DNA from: Desulfovibrio porci
GTDB taxonomy: Bacteria; Desulfobacterota; Desulfovibrionia; Desulfovibrionales; Desulfovibrionaceae
NCBI RefSeq assembly: GCF_009696265.1
Contig: NZ_VUMH01000014.1
Span: 19,246-83,245 of the forward strand
Length of the DNA: 64,000 nt
Direction of reading: 5' to 3'
The notes under the pieces were generated by a model. That model worked only from the letters and a program-made list of their open reading frames with translations. It was not told the origin of the DNA and searched no databases. The translations under genes were made by a program, and so were the position numbers. Positions 8,100-16,421 of the stretch are shown here, piece after piece (the stretch's first letter is position 1; each line of letters starts with the position of its first letter).

Positions 8100-9500
8100 T
8101 CAGGCTGTTTCTCCGCTCTCGCCGGGTTCGGCGAAGCGGCGGTTCCAGCCGGTCAGGACCGAGAAGAGCAGCACCGCCAGCAGCGCCCAGGAATAGGGAT
8201 TGTACAGGGCCGCGCTGATGGGCGGCGCGGCGATGCCGTAGTTCTCGGCCGCGCTGTAGAGCGCACCGTACCAGGCGGCCACAGCGATATGCCAGGGCAG
8301 AATGAAGAAGACCGTGCACACCGCGCAGTCCATAAGGTTGGCGCGCCGGGCCGCAGCCAGGCGGAATTTCTCGCCCATGGGCCGCACCAGGCTGGGCCCC
8401 ACCAGCAGTTCCGCCGGAGCGTTGGCCGAGATGGGGATGGACGCCAGAATGGTCACGCCCACAATGAAGAGCTCGGCCTGGCGCACGGTGGCCACCACGC
8501 TTTTCTGGGCGAATTCTAGAATCTTGCCCATAATGCCGCATTCCACAAGTATCTGGGTCACGGCCAGAATCAGGATGGCGAAGATAATGGCCCCCACCAC
8601 GCCGTCGATGCCGGACTGAATGATGCCCGTGGAGCCCCCGGCCTTGGCCGGGATGCCGAAGATGTCGGCGGGCTTGAGCGTGCCGGTGCAGAAGCCCACC
8701 AGGGCCGCCGTCACGTTGCCGTAAATCAGGGCCTCAATGATATGCCTGCCGCAGAGAGCCGCCGTCACGACCACCACCAGGGCCAGCAGCATAAACACGC
8801 CAGAAGGATTCAGATTGGCCTGGATGGCGGGCAGCACGCGCACCTCCCCGCCGCCGCCCAGAAAAAGAAAGGCGGCGCCCGCGATGGCGGCTGCGCTTAT
8901 GGCCAGCGGGAAGCGGCTGCGCACCACCTCGCGCATGCTCGCGCCCTGGGTGTAGGCCGAGACGATGGTCGTGTCCGACACCGGGGCAAGGTTGTCCCCG
9001 AAGGCCGCGCCGGACAGAATGGCCAGGCCGAGCATGGCCGGGTCCGCCCCCAGAAAATATCCCGCCGGATAGAGCACCGGCGTCAGGGCGATGCAGGTGC
9101 CCGTACTGGTTCCCGTGCCCAGCGCGAAGAGCATGGCCGCCAGAAAGACCAGCAGGGTGAAGACAGCGCCCTGCGCCCCGGTGGTCATGCCCAGCCACAG
9201 CAGACCGTTGACCAGCCCGCCGGCGGCCATGAGCTTGCCGAAAACCCCGGCGAACAGCCAGGCCGTGACGATGACGATACCCGTCTTGTCCCCGATGCCG
9301 CGCATGGCGGCCTTACAGTATTCCGCTTTGTCCCGGGCGAAGAAGAGCCCGATGGTCAGGGCCAGCCAGGCGCAGGCCCAGAAGGGTTTGGTGCCGCCGC
9401 GCTCGGCCACGGAGAGCCAGATCAGACCGATAACCAGAACGCCCAGGGGCACGAGCCCGCCCAGCATGCCGCCATACATCCGCAATATTTTTTCCTGCAT
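8100..9500 (-). CDS. NhaC-family antiporter
   Basis: The 466-residue membrane protein has about 11-12 hydrophobic segments and the NhaC-family signature region LSGAAFGDNLAPVSDTTIVSA, with the conserved Gly-Asp and Ser-Asp-Thr-Thr residues. Family members exchange protons or sodium for sodium or for organic ions such as malate and lactate. Its gene follows the dcyD-like gene on the same strand after 96 bases and shares that gene's regulator. Transport of the lyase substrate or product is therefore as likely as pure Na+/H+ exchange; this is inference from context. AAAGGA precedes ATG 9500. Confidence 0.85.
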   Translation of the reverse strand: MQEKILRMYGGMLGGLVPLGVLVIGLIWLSVAERGGTKPFWACAWLALTIGLFFARDKAEYCKAAMRGIGDKTGIVIVTAWLFAGVFGKLMAAGGLVNGLLWLGMTTGAQGAVFTLLVFLAAMLFALGTGTSTGTCIALTPVLYPAGYFLGADPAMLGLAILSGAAFGDNLAPVSDTTIVSAYTQGASMREVVRSRFPLAISAAAIAGAAFLFLGGGGEVRVLPAIQANLNPSGVFMLLALVVVVTAALCGRHIIEALIYGNVTAALVGFCTGTLKPADIFGIPAKAGGSTGIIQSGIDGVVGAIIFAILILAVTQILVECGIMGKILEFAQKSVVATVRQAELFIVGVTILASIPISANAPAELLVGPSLVRPMGEKFRLAAARRANLMDCAVCTVFFILPWHIAVAAWYGALYSAAENYGIAAPPISAALYNPYSWALLAVLLFSVLTGWNRRFAEPGESGETA

Positions 9501-9553
9501 GGTCCTTTTCCTTTTGTTTTTCCCGGTCAGGCCGGAAAACTGCGGGAGATGCG

Positions 9554-9589
9554 CCGCGCGCCCGGTTCCGCAAGGAGCCGGGCGCGCGG
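9554..9589 (-). promoter_or_regulatory. Strong intercistronic hairpin between lyase and antiporter genes
   Basis: CCGCGCGCCCGG (9554-9565) pairs perfectly with 9578-9589 over 12 bases with a 12-base loop. No T tract follows in the minus direction. It could stabilise the upstream mRNA or reduce read-through into the antiporter gene. Confidence 0.5.
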
Positions 9590-9596
9590 CCGGGGA

Positions 9597-10604
9597 TTAT
9601 GACGCCTGCCGGAAGGAATCCAGATAGGCATAGAGGGCCGGGGAACCGCCGGTGTGCAGGAAGAGCAGGTTCGCGCCCTTTTTGAAATGGTCCTTGCGCA
9701 CCAGGTCTATCAGGCCGGACATGGCCTTGCCCGAATACACCGGGTCCAAGAGAATGCTTTCGGTGCGGGCCAGCAGTTTGACCGCCTCCACCATGGCGTC
9801 GGTGGGCAGGGAATAGCCGGGGCCCACGTAATCGTCATAGGCCAGCACGGCCTCACGCGGAATATCCATGGCCACGCCCATATACTCGGCGGTTTTGCGC
9901 ATCAGACTGTAAACCGCCTCTTCCTGCACGGGCTTTTTGCGGTTCACGCCGATGCCCGTGACCGGAATGTCCATATGGCAGCCCAGCAGACCCAGCAGAA
10001 AGCCCGCATGGGTTCCCGCGCTGCCGCTGGGTACAATGATGTGGTCGAAATTGAGCCCTTGCGCGAACATCTGCTGCATGAGCTCCTGCGCGCACTGCAC
10101 ATAGCCCAGCGCGCCCACTGGATTGGAGGCTCCGCCGGGCACGATGTACGGCTTGCGGCCCTCCCGCCGCAGCATCTCGGCCTTTTTTTCCATCTCGGCG
10201 GCCATGTCGCTGCCGCCGGGCACCACGCTGATGGAGCTCACCCCGAGCAGCTGATACAGGAAGTTATTGCCCGAAGCCTCCGGCTTGTAGCTGCCGGGCA
10301 CGCGCTCCTCAAGCACCAGGTGGCATTCCAGGCCTTCCTTGACCGCCCAGGAAAGCGTCAGGCGGCAATGGTTGGACTGCACGGCCCCGCAGGTGATGAT
10401 GGTGTCCGCTCCCTGGGCCAGGGCGTCGGCAATGGAGAAGTCCAGCTTGCGGGTCTTGTTGCCGCCGCCCGCGCCGGGCAGCAGGTCGTCCCGTTTGATC
10501 CAGATGTTGACCTTGTTGTCCAGGGCCTTGCTGAAGGCGGGCAGAAATTCCAGCGGCGTGGCTTCCTGCACATAGCCGCGACGGGGAAAACAGGCAAGAT
10601 TCAT
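9597..10604 (-). CDS. PLP-dependent D-cysteine desulfhydrase / L-cysteate sulfo-lyase-like enzyme
   Basis: The 335-residue fold-type II PLP enzyme has the lysine motif GGGNKTRKLDF with the cofactor lysine at residue 50, the phosphate-binding SGSAGTHAG loop, and the C-terminal LLDPVYSGKAMSGL and FLHTGGSPALYAY segments of the DcyD/ACC-deaminase group. DcyD splits D-cysteine to pyruvate, ammonia and sulfide. The related CuyA splits L-cysteate and releases sulfite. The middle part (VLEERVPGSY, SGNNFLYQL, VVPGGSDM) reminded me more of CuyA-type proteins, and sulfite is a respiratory acceptor for these organisms, but this cannot be settled by eye. AAAGGAG precedes ATG 10604. Confidence 0.75.
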   Translation of the reverse strand: MNLACFPRRGYVQEATPLEFLPAFSKALDNKVNIWIKRDDLLPGAGGGNKTRKLDFSIADALAQGADTIITCGAVQSNHCRLTLSWAVKEGLECHLVLEERVPGSYKPEASGNNFLYQLLGVSSISVVPGGSDMAAEMEKKAEMLRREGRKPYIVPGGASNPVGALGYVQCAQELMQQMFAQGLNFDHIIVPSGSAGTHAGFLLGLLGCHMDIPVTGIGVNRKKPVQEEAVYSLMRKTAEYMGVAMDIPREAVLAYDDYVGPGYSLPTDAMVEAVKLLARTESILLDPVYSGKAMSGLIDLVRKDHFKKGANLLFLHTGGSPALYAYLDSFRQAS

Positions 10605-10667
10605 GGCGACTCCTTTGATGGATTTGGCCGGATATAAGGAAAGCGGCCCGTTAATTTGTTATATGTT

Positions 10668-10682
10668 GAATGTTGACATTAT
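10668..10682 (-). promoter_or_regulatory. Putative GntR operator in front of the dcyD-like gene
   Basis: GAATGTTGACATTAT is the exact reverse complement of 8018-8032. Its core AATGT-TG-ACATT is a perfect inverted repeat. It sits 64 bases before the start codon, just upstream of a minus-strand TATAAC that could be the -10 box, so the bound regulator would overlap the promoter. Confidence 0.65.
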
Positions 10683-10881
10683 GTTGTGATTCACTTGTGA
10701 CAAATAGCTCAAAAGCTGTCAATAAAAAAATCCCGATTTTTCCGGCAACCCGGCTCCCGGAAGGTCGCCCGGACCCGTGGAAAAGACGGCCGCGCCTTTT
10801 CCCGGCAAAGCGGACCGGAATCTTTGCGGCGAACTTTTTTCCGCAAGCCTCGCGCGGTGAAAAAATTCCCGTACTTTTTTA

Positions 10882-10910
10882 TTGACATCCGCCGGGCCTG
10901 GGGCTACTCA
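10882..10910 (+). promoter_or_regulatory. Sigma-70-type promoter of the aromatic operon leader
   Basis: TTGACA (10882-10887) is followed after 17 bases by TACTCA (10905-10910). The predicted transcript begins near 10917, about 20 bases before the leader peptide start. The 10605-10881 stretch upstream, between this promoter and the minus-strand lyase gene, contains only the GntR site and AT-rich sequence; no gene is seen there. Confidence 0.6.
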
Positions 10911-10935
10911 CATTCCAACACGGAGTAATAACGTC

Positions 10936-11037
10936 ATGTCCCAGTTTGTTCCCGCCACCGCTTCCTCGTACGCCGCCGGCTTCAGCTGGTATTTTTTTGC
11001 GTACTTTACCGAAGCCTGTGGTCGGGAACTTCGCTGA
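10936..11037 (+). CDS. Aromatic amino acid leader peptide (33 aa)
   Basis: A 33-codon frame starts at ATG 10936, ten bases after GGAG (10922-10925), and ends at TGA 11035-11037. Residues 16-24 read FSWYFFAYF: seven aromatics in nine residues, with F4 and Y12 earlier. The frame lies between a good promoter and a factor-independent terminator, in front of five genes for phenylalanine and tyrosine synthesis. This is the classical layout of a leader peptide that senses charged aromatic tRNAs. Phe (TTC, TTT, TTT, TTT) and Tyr (TAT, TAC) codons dominate the cluster and one Trp codon is present. It was identified by reading the sequence, not by homology. Confidence 0.85.
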   Translation: MSQFVPATASSYAAGFSWYFFAYFTEACGRELR

Positions 11038-11092
11038 CGTCCGTTGTCCGCAAGTTCAAGGGCCGCAGGCAAACCGCCGGCGGCCCTTTTTT
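11014..11092 (+). promoter_or_regulatory. Transcription attenuator (antiterminator and terminator) of the aro operon
   Basis: The terminator pairs GGGCCGC (11060-11066) with GCGGCCC (11080-11086), has an inner GGC/GCC extension, and ends in TTTTTT (11087-11092). GCCTGTGGTC (11014-11023), just after the aromatic codons, can pair over ten positions (two G-U) with GGCCGCAGGC (11061-11070) and so take apart the terminator. A third pairing, GAACTT (11026-11031) with AAGTTC (11052-11057), can form when the first arm is covered. A ribosome stalled at codons 16-21 leaves 11014-11023 free; one at the stop codon covers it. Confidence 0.8.
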
Positions 11093-11153
11093 ATTTCGGC
11101 CGCATGCGGGTTGTCTGCAAAAAAGCTGACACGCAACAAGAAAGGAGTTCCCC

Positions 11154-11951
11154 ATGTACCTCGGCAAAAAAGTCCGTCTGGAGCGCATCATCAATCGTGA
11201 AAACGGCCGCACCATCATCGTGCCCATGGACCACGGCGTCACCCTCGGCGCTGTGGAGGGTCTGGTGGACATGCGCGAAACCGTCAACGACATGGCCGAG
11301 GGCGGCGCGGACGCGGTGCTCATGCACAAGGGCCTGGTGCGTTGCTCCCACCGCAACGCGGGCAAGGACGTGGGCCTTATCGTCCATCTTTCCGCCTCCA
11401 CGGCCCTCTCGCCCTGCGGCAACACCAAAACCCTGGTGGGCACGGTGGAAGAAGGCATCAAACACGGCGCGGACTGCGTTTCCGTGCACATCAACCTGGG
11501 CGATCCCAACGAACGCCTGATGCTCACCGACCTGGGCCGGGTGGCCGAAGCCTGCGACAACTGGCACATGCCCCTGCTGGCCATGGTCTACGCGCGCGGC
11601 CCGCAGGTGAAGAACGGCTACGACCCCGCCGTGGTGGCCCATTGCGCCCGCGTGGGCGTGGAACTGGGCGCGGACATCGTCAAGGTGCCCTACACCGGCG
11701 ACATTGAAAGCTTCTCCGACGTGGTGTCGGCCTGCTGCGTGCCCGTGGTCATTGCCGGCGGCGAGCGCATGGAGTCCACCCGCCAGATTCTGGAAATGGT
11801 CTACGACTCCCTCAAGGCGGGCGGCGCGGGCATTTCCGTGGGCCGCAACGTCTTCCAGCACCCCAACCGCGTCGCTCTGGTCAAGGCCCTGCGCGCCATC
11901 GTGCACGAAGACGCTTCCGTGGATCAGGCCATGCTGATCGTGGGAGAATAA
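11154..11951 (+). CDS. 2-amino-3,7-dideoxy-D-threo-hept-6-ulosonate (ADH) synthase, AroA'
   Basis: The 265-residue class I aldolase-like protein has PMDHGVTLG (24-32), Tyr146 in MVYARGP and Lys177 in [10 protein letters not shown], which match the catalytic Asp, Tyr and Schiff-base Lys of archaeal ADH synthase. The enzyme makes the C7 amino sugar that replaces DAHP as precursor of dehydroquinate. The 3-dehydroquinate synthase II gene follows directly, which separates it from ordinary fructose-bisphosphate aldolase. An AAAGGAG ribosome site precedes ATG 11154. It is the first structural gene after the attenuator. Confidence 0.9.
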   Translation: MYLGKKVRLERIINRENGRTIIVPMDHGVTLGAVEGLVDMRETVNDMAEGGADAVLMHKGLVRCSHRNAGKDVGLIVHLSASTALSPCGNTKTLVGTVEEGIKHGADCVSVHINLGDPNERLMLTDLGRVAEACDNWHMPLLAMVYARGPQVKNGYDPAVVAHCARVGVELGADIVKVPYTGDIESFSDVVSACCVPVVIAGGERMESTRQILEMVYDSLKAGGAGISVGRNVFQHPNRVALVKALRAIVHEDASVDQAMLIVGE

Positions 11952-11956
11952 GGCGT

Positions 11957-12940
11957 ATGTCCCGCATCTATTTCCGTTGCGTCCCCTTTGACAAGGGGCA
12001 GGTCACCTTGGCTCTGGAATCCGGCGTGGACGGCGTGATCGTGCCGCGTGCGCGGGTGGAGCAGGTGGCCGGACTCTCGCGCTGTCCGGTCTGGGCCGAC
12101 GAGGACGTGGCCGTGGCGGCGCTCACGGCCAAGGCCGACGAGGAAGCCGTGCTGGCCCGCCTCAAGAACGGTGAACGGGTGGCGCTGGCGCGCGGCTGGG
12201 AGGTCATCCCGGTGGAGAACCTGCTGGCCCAGAGTGACGCTGTGCTGGCCGAGGCCGGAAATCTGGACGAAGCCCGCCTGGCCGCCGGAATTCTGGAGCG
12301 CGGCGTGGACGGCATCGTGGTCCTGCCTGAAGCCGTGGGCGAACTCAAGGCCATCGTGGCCCAGTGCAAGCTCTCCCAGGGCCGTGAGCATCTGCTCCCC
12401 GGCGTGATCACCCGCGTGGAGCCCGTGGGCCTGGGGCACCGGGTCTGCGCGGACACCCTCTCCCTGCTGCGCAGGGGCCAGGGCATGCTGGTGGGCAATT
12501 CCAGCGCCTTCACCTTCCTGGTCCACGCCGAAACCGAACACAATGAATACGTGGCCGCGCGGCCCTTCCGGGTCAACGCCGGGGCCGTGCACGCCTACAC
12601 GCGCCTGCCCCACGACAAGACCACCTATCTGGGCGAACTGCGCGCCGGGCAGGAGGTGCTCATCGTGGGCGCGGACGGCGAAACCGGCGTGGCCACTCTG
12701 GGCCGGGTCAAGATCGAAGTGCGGCCCATGCTGCTGATCGAGGCCCAAGTGGACTGCGAAGACGGCCCCAAAACGGGCACGGTCTTCCTCCAGAACGCCG
12801 AAACCATCCGGCTTACGGGTCCGGACGGCACGCCGCTGAGCGTGGTGGGCCTCAAGCCCGGCGATACGGTGCTCTGCCGCATCGACGAGGCGGGCCGCCA
12901 TTTCGGCATGCGCGTGCGCGAAGAAATCCGGGAGGTCTAG
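11957..12940 (+). CDS. 3-dehydroquinate synthase II, AroB'
   Basis: The 327-residue protein matches the archaeal-type enzyme that oxidatively deaminates and cyclises the ADH-synthase product to 3-dehydroquinate. Characteristic stretches are GVDGVIVPR near residue 20, GHRVCADTLSLLRRGQGMLVG (about 155-175) and HAYTRLPHDKTTYLGEL. It begins five bases after the ADH synthase stop and ends four bases before pheA, so the genes are tightly coupled. Length is close to that of archaeal counterparts. Confidence 0.9.
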   Translation: MSRIYFRCVPFDKGQVTLALESGVDGVIVPRARVEQVAGLSRCPVWADEDVAVAALTAKADEEAVLARLKNGERVALARGWEVIPVENLLAQSDAVLAEAGNLDEARLAAGILERGVDGIVVLPEAVGELKAIVAQCKLSQGREHLLPGVITRVEPVGLGHRVCADTLSLLRRGQGMLVGNSSAFTFLVHAETEHNEYVAARPFRVNAGAVHAYTRLPHDKTTYLGELRAGQEVLIVGADGETGVATLGRVKIEVRPMLLIEAQVDCEDGPKTGTVFLQNAETIRLTGPDGTPLSVVGLKPGDTVLCRIDEAGRHFGMRVREEIREV

Positions 12941-12944
12941 GAGC

Positions 12945-14183
12945 ATGGACGACGCCAGGGCACACTGGCCCCAGGGCCGGGACAGACAGGACGGCCCGGA
13001 TACGGGGAACGGCGCGGACGGCTCACAGCGTCTGGCCGCCATCCGCAAGGAAATCGACACGGTGGATCAGGAACTGCTCCGCCTCTTCAACCGCCGCGCG
13101 GAGCTGAGCGTGGAAGTGGGCCGGATCAAGGCCACGGAACCGGGCATCATCTTCAAGCCCATGCGTGAGCGCGAAGTGCTGGACGGCCTGGCCGCCAAAA
13201 ATCCCGGTCCCCTGCCGGAAGAGCATCTCAGGGCCATCTGGCGCGAGATATTCTCCTCCTCGCGCGCCCTGCAACGGCCGCAGAATGTGGCCTATCTCGG
13301 GCCGGAAGGCACCTTCTCCTACTTCGCGGGCGTGGAGTATCTCGGCCATGCGGCCAGCTTCCACCCCTGCGGAGACATCGCCCAGATTTTCGAAGAGGTC
13401 TGTTCCGGCCAGTGCGAACTGGGCGTGGTGCCTCTGGAAAATTCCCTCCAAGGCACGGTGGGCGTGAGTTTCGATCTCTTTCTCAAGCACGAGGTCTTTA
13501 TTCAGGCCGAGCTCTTTTCGCGCATTTCGCACTGCCTGCTGAGCAACGCCCCGACTCTGGCCGCCGTGCGCACGGTTTACTCCCACCCGCAGCCCCTGGC
13601 CCAATGCGGCGGCTGGCTGCGCGCGCATCTGCCGGGAGCGGCCCTGATTCCCGTAGAGTCCACGGCGGCGGCGGCCCAACGCGCCGCCAACCAGCCGGAT
13701 GCGGCGGCCATCGGCCACGGCAAGCTGGCCGACATGCTCGGCCTGGGCGTGCTGGCCCGGCGCATTGAGGATGAACCCGGCAACTGGACGCGCTTTGTGA
13801 TCATCGGCCCCAAATCGGCCCAGGTCCCCCAGGGCGCTGAGCCCCGGCCCACGCCCGGCGGGTGCAACGGCGCGGACAAGACATCCCTGCTCTTCACCCT
13901 GCCGGACAAAGCCGGTTCCCTTTCCACGGTGCTGGACCTGCTGGCCGGGCACGAGATCAACATGCGCAAGCTGGAATCCCGCCCCCTGCGCGGCCAGTGC
14001 TGGAAATACGTCTTCTTCGCGGACGTGGAAAGCGATCTGGAAGACCCGCGCCACGCGGCCCTGCTGGAACGCCTGCGCAACGCCTGCACCAGTTTCCGCA
14101 TCCTGGGCAGCTATCCCACCGGCCCGCAGCTGGACCGCATGAGCCTCAGCGGGGACGACGCCTCCGACGAACAAGGGATCTAA
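12945..14183 (+). CDS. pheA: Bifunctional chorismate mutase / prephenate dehydratase (P-protein)
   Basis: The 412-residue protein has three parts: an AroQ helical chorismate mutase (about 27-110, LAAIRKEIDTVDQELLRLFN), a prephenate dehydratase (about 112-290, with YLGPEGTFS, VVPLENSLQGTV and the NWTRFVII motif carrying the catalytic Thr), and a C-terminal ACT domain (about 305-400) with LESRP, which normally binds phenylalanine for feedback inhibition. It converts chorismate to phenylpyruvate. The first 25 residues are a polar extension beyond the family. GGAG is four bases from ATG 12945. Confidence 0.93.
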   Translation: MDDARAHWPQGRDRQDGPDTGNGADGSQRLAAIRKEIDTVDQELLRLFNRRAELSVEVGRIKATEPGIIFKPMREREVLDGLAAKNPGPLPEEHLRAIWREIFSSSRALQRPQNVAYLGPEGTFSYFAGVEYLGHAASFHPCGDIAQIFEEVCSGQCELGVVPLENSLQGTVGVSFDLFLKHEVFIQAELFSRISHCLLSNAPTLAAVRTVYSHPQPLAQCGGWLRAHLPGAALIPVESTAAAAQRAANQPDAAAIGHGKLADMLGLGVLARRIEDEPGNWTRFVIIGPKSAQVPQGAEPRPTPGGCNGADKTSLLFTLPDKAGSLSTVLDLLAGHEINMRKLESRPLRGQCWKYVFFADVESDLEDPRHAALLERLRNACTSFRILGSYPTGPQLDRMSLSGDDASDEQGI

Positions 14184-14187
14184 GACC

Positions 14188-15624
14188 ATGCTTCAGAACA
14201 CAGAACACACTTCGGTCGTTACGGTCACAGCCCCGGCTTCCAAATCCCTGTCCCACCGCTACCTCATCGGCGCGGCCCTGGCCGGAGGCGCATCCACGGT
14301 GCGCCACACCCTGGAAAGCGCGGACCTGGAATGCACCAGAACCATCCTCGCGGGCGCGGGCGCGCGCCTGGAACCGCTCGAAGCCTCCGGCGACGGGGCG
14401 GACAGCGGCAGCGGCGGCTGGCGGGTCCACGGCCTCGGCGGCGCGCCGCGCGGCGGACAGGAGGGACGGCCCCTGTCCTGCGACGTGCGCGAGTCCGGCA
14501 CCACCTGCCGCCTGCTCACGGCCGTGCTGGCCGCCGGGGAGGGGCTGTTCCGCATCCACGGCGCGCAACGCATGCACGAGCGCCCCATCGGCGAGCTCAC
14601 CGACGCCCTGACCGCGCTGGGCGCGGGCGTGGTCTTTGAAGGCACGCCCGGCTGTCCGCCCCTGCTGCTCCAGGCCCACGGCCTGAATCCGGCTCTGGCC
14701 GGAGAAGGCGGCGTGCTCCGGCTGGGTATGGACGTTTCCAGCCAGTATTTTTCCGGCCTGCTGCTGGCCGCGCCGCTCTGCCCCGCGCCGCTCCGCCTGG
14801 AGCTGGCCGGGCGCAAGGCCGTGTCCTGGCCCTATGTGGGCCTGACCCTGCAATGCCTCACGGACTTCGGCATCAGCTTCAGCGTGGAGACGCGCAAGAA
14901 TGAGGAAGCCCCCTGGCAGGCCCTGCCGGAAGGGGCCTGGCGCGGCCTGGACGAAGCCCGCCCCAGCTGCCTGCGCGTCCGGGTGCAGCCCGGCGCATAC
15001 CGGAGCGGCGACTATACTGTGGAAGGCGACTGGTCCGGCGCGTCCTATTTTCTGGCCGCCGGGGCGCTGGGCCGTCGGCCTGTGCGCGTGGAAGGCCTGC
15101 GGGCCGACTCCCTCCAAGGGGACCGGGCCATGCTGGACATTCTCCGCAAAATGGGCGCGCGTCTGGAGGTTGAAACCGAAGCCGTCACGGCGTACCCCTC
15201 GGCCCTGCACGGCGTGGCCCTGGACATGGGCTCCTGCCCGGACCTGGTGCCCACGGTGGCGGTGCTGGCCGCCTTTGCCCAGGGTTCTACCCGCATCAGC
15301 AACGTGGCCCATCTGCGCGTCAAGGAATCGGACCGGATCAGCGCCCCGGCCGAAGAACTGGCCAAAACCGGCGTCACCGTGGACCAGCTTTCGGACGGCA
15401 TGCTGGTCAGCGGCCTGGCCGGACGCGGCTGCGGCAGACAGAACGCGCCGCGCCTGCCCGAGGGACTGAACCTCTGCGCGCACAACGACCACCGCATGGC
15501 CATGTCCCTGGCCCTGCTGGCCCTGCAGGAACCCGGCCTGCGCATGGAAACCCGACTGGACGATCCGACGGTGGTGCGCAAATCCTTTCCGCAATTCTGG
15601 AATGTCTGGAGCCGATTGCAATGA
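14188..15624 (+). CDS. aroA: 3-phosphoshikimate 1-carboxyvinyltransferase (EPSP synthase)
   Basis: The 478-residue enzyme joins shikimate-3-phosphate and PEP. Visible family motifs are SKSLSHRYLIGAAL with the substrate lysine near residue 12, SGTTCRLLTAVLA (the glycine-Thr-Arg loop, here ESGTTCR), LRVKESDRI and HNDHRMAMSLALL. It is longer than the usual 430 residues, partly because of inserts around residues 65-85 and 235-260. The ESGTT form of the loop differs from the textbook GNAGTA; whether this changes inhibitor binding cannot be judged here. It starts four bases after pheA. Confidence 0.93.
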   Translation: MLQNTEHTSVVTVTAPASKSLSHRYLIGAALAGGASTVRHTLESADLECTRTILAGAGARLEPLEASGDGADSGSGGWRVHGLGGAPRGGQEGRPLSCDVRESGTTCRLLTAVLAAGEGLFRIHGAQRMHERPIGELTDALTALGAGVVFEGTPGCPPLLLQAHGLNPALAGEGGVLRLGMDVSSQYFSGLLLAAPLCPAPLRLELAGRKAVSWPYVGLTLQCLTDFGISFSVETRKNEEAPWQALPEGAWRGLDEARPSCLRVRVQPGAYRSGDYTVEGDWSGASYFLAAGALGRRPVRVEGLRADSLQGDRAMLDILRKMGARLEVETEAVTAYPSALHGVALDMGSCPDLVPTVAVLAAFAQGSTRISNVAHLRVKESDRISAPAEELAKTGVTVDQLSDGMLVSGLAGRGCGRQNAPRLPEGLNLCAHNDHRMAMSLALLALQEPGLRMETRLDDPTVVRKSFPQFWNVWSRLQ

Positions 15625-16415
15625 GCGCCGCCCAAACCCGCCCCCGCACGCCCGCCAAAACCGCGCTGATCGGCGCGGGCGGGCGCATGGGGGCCATGCT
15701 TTGCGCCAGAGCGGCCGCCGTCGGCCTGACGGTGGCCGGAGCGGACCAGCCCCTGGCCCCGGAAACGCTGGCCGCGGCCTGCGCCGATGCCGACCTGGCC
15801 CTGATCTGCGTGCCCGCCGCCGTGTTTGAAGAGGTGGTGCGGCTGGTGGAACCGCATCTGCCGCCCACGGCGGTGCTGGCCGACATCACTTCCGTCAAGG
15901 AGCGGCCGCTGCGCCAGATGGAAAAACTCTGGCCCGGCCCGGTGGTGGGCACCCACCCCCTGTTCGGCCCCAGGCCCGACCCGGAGGCGGACCAGCCGGT
16001 GGCCGTTGTCCCCGGCCACAACGCCACGGAAGGGCATCTGGCCATGGCCGAGGGCTTTTTCAGCGCCCTGGGCTGCCGCACTTTCCGCACCACGGCGGAA
16101 AAGCACGACCAGGCCATGGCCCGCATTCAGAACATGAACTTCATCACCAATCTGGCCTACTTCGCCCTGCTGGCCGGGCAGGAGGACCTGCTGCCCTTTC
16201 TCACGCCCTCGTTCCGCCGCCGCCAAAACGCGGCGCGCAAAATGCTCACCGAGGACGCCCGGCTCTTCTCCGGCCTGTTCGAGGCCAATCCCCACAGCCA
16301 CGAAGCCGTGCGCCAGTACCGCCAGATGCTCAACCTGGCCGCCGCCGGCGATATCGACCTGCTCTGCCGCCGCGCCCAGTGGTGGTGGGAGGACGGCGCG
16401 GGCGGCGGAAGCTGA
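15621..16415 (+). CDS. tyrA: Prephenate dehydrogenase
   Basis: The 264-residue NAD(P)-dependent enzyme starts inside the aroA stop (ATGA). It has a nucleotide-binding loop LIGAGGRMGAMLC near residues 16-28 and the family motif VGTHPLFGPRP with the catalytic histidine. It produces 4-hydroxyphenylpyruvate for tyrosine. No ACT or chorismate mutase domain is attached, so it is a compact form. It is the last gene of the aromatic operon and ends six bases from the convergent exported-protein gene. No trp genes follow here, unlike the arrangement I recall for D. vulgaris. Confidence 0.9.
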   Translation: MSAAQTRPRTPAKTALIGAGGRMGAMLCARAAAVGLTVAGADQPLAPETLAAACADADLALICVPAAVFEEVVRLVEPHLPPTAVLADITSVKERPLRQMEKLWPGPVVGTHPLFGPRPDPEADQPVAVVPGHNATEGHLAMAEGFFSALGCRTFRTTAEKHDQAMARIQNMNFITNLAYFALLAGQEDLLPFLTPSFRRRQNAARKMLTEDARLFSGLFEANPHSHEAVRQYRQMLNLAAAGDIDLLCRRAQWWWEDGAGGGS

Positions 16416-16421
16416 GCCGCG

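Noticed and set aside
10946..11200. 84-codon frame overlapping the aro leader
   Set aside because: It starts without a ribosome site and runs through the terminator; the other frame from 10936 has GGAG, an aromatic cluster and a stop before the terminator.
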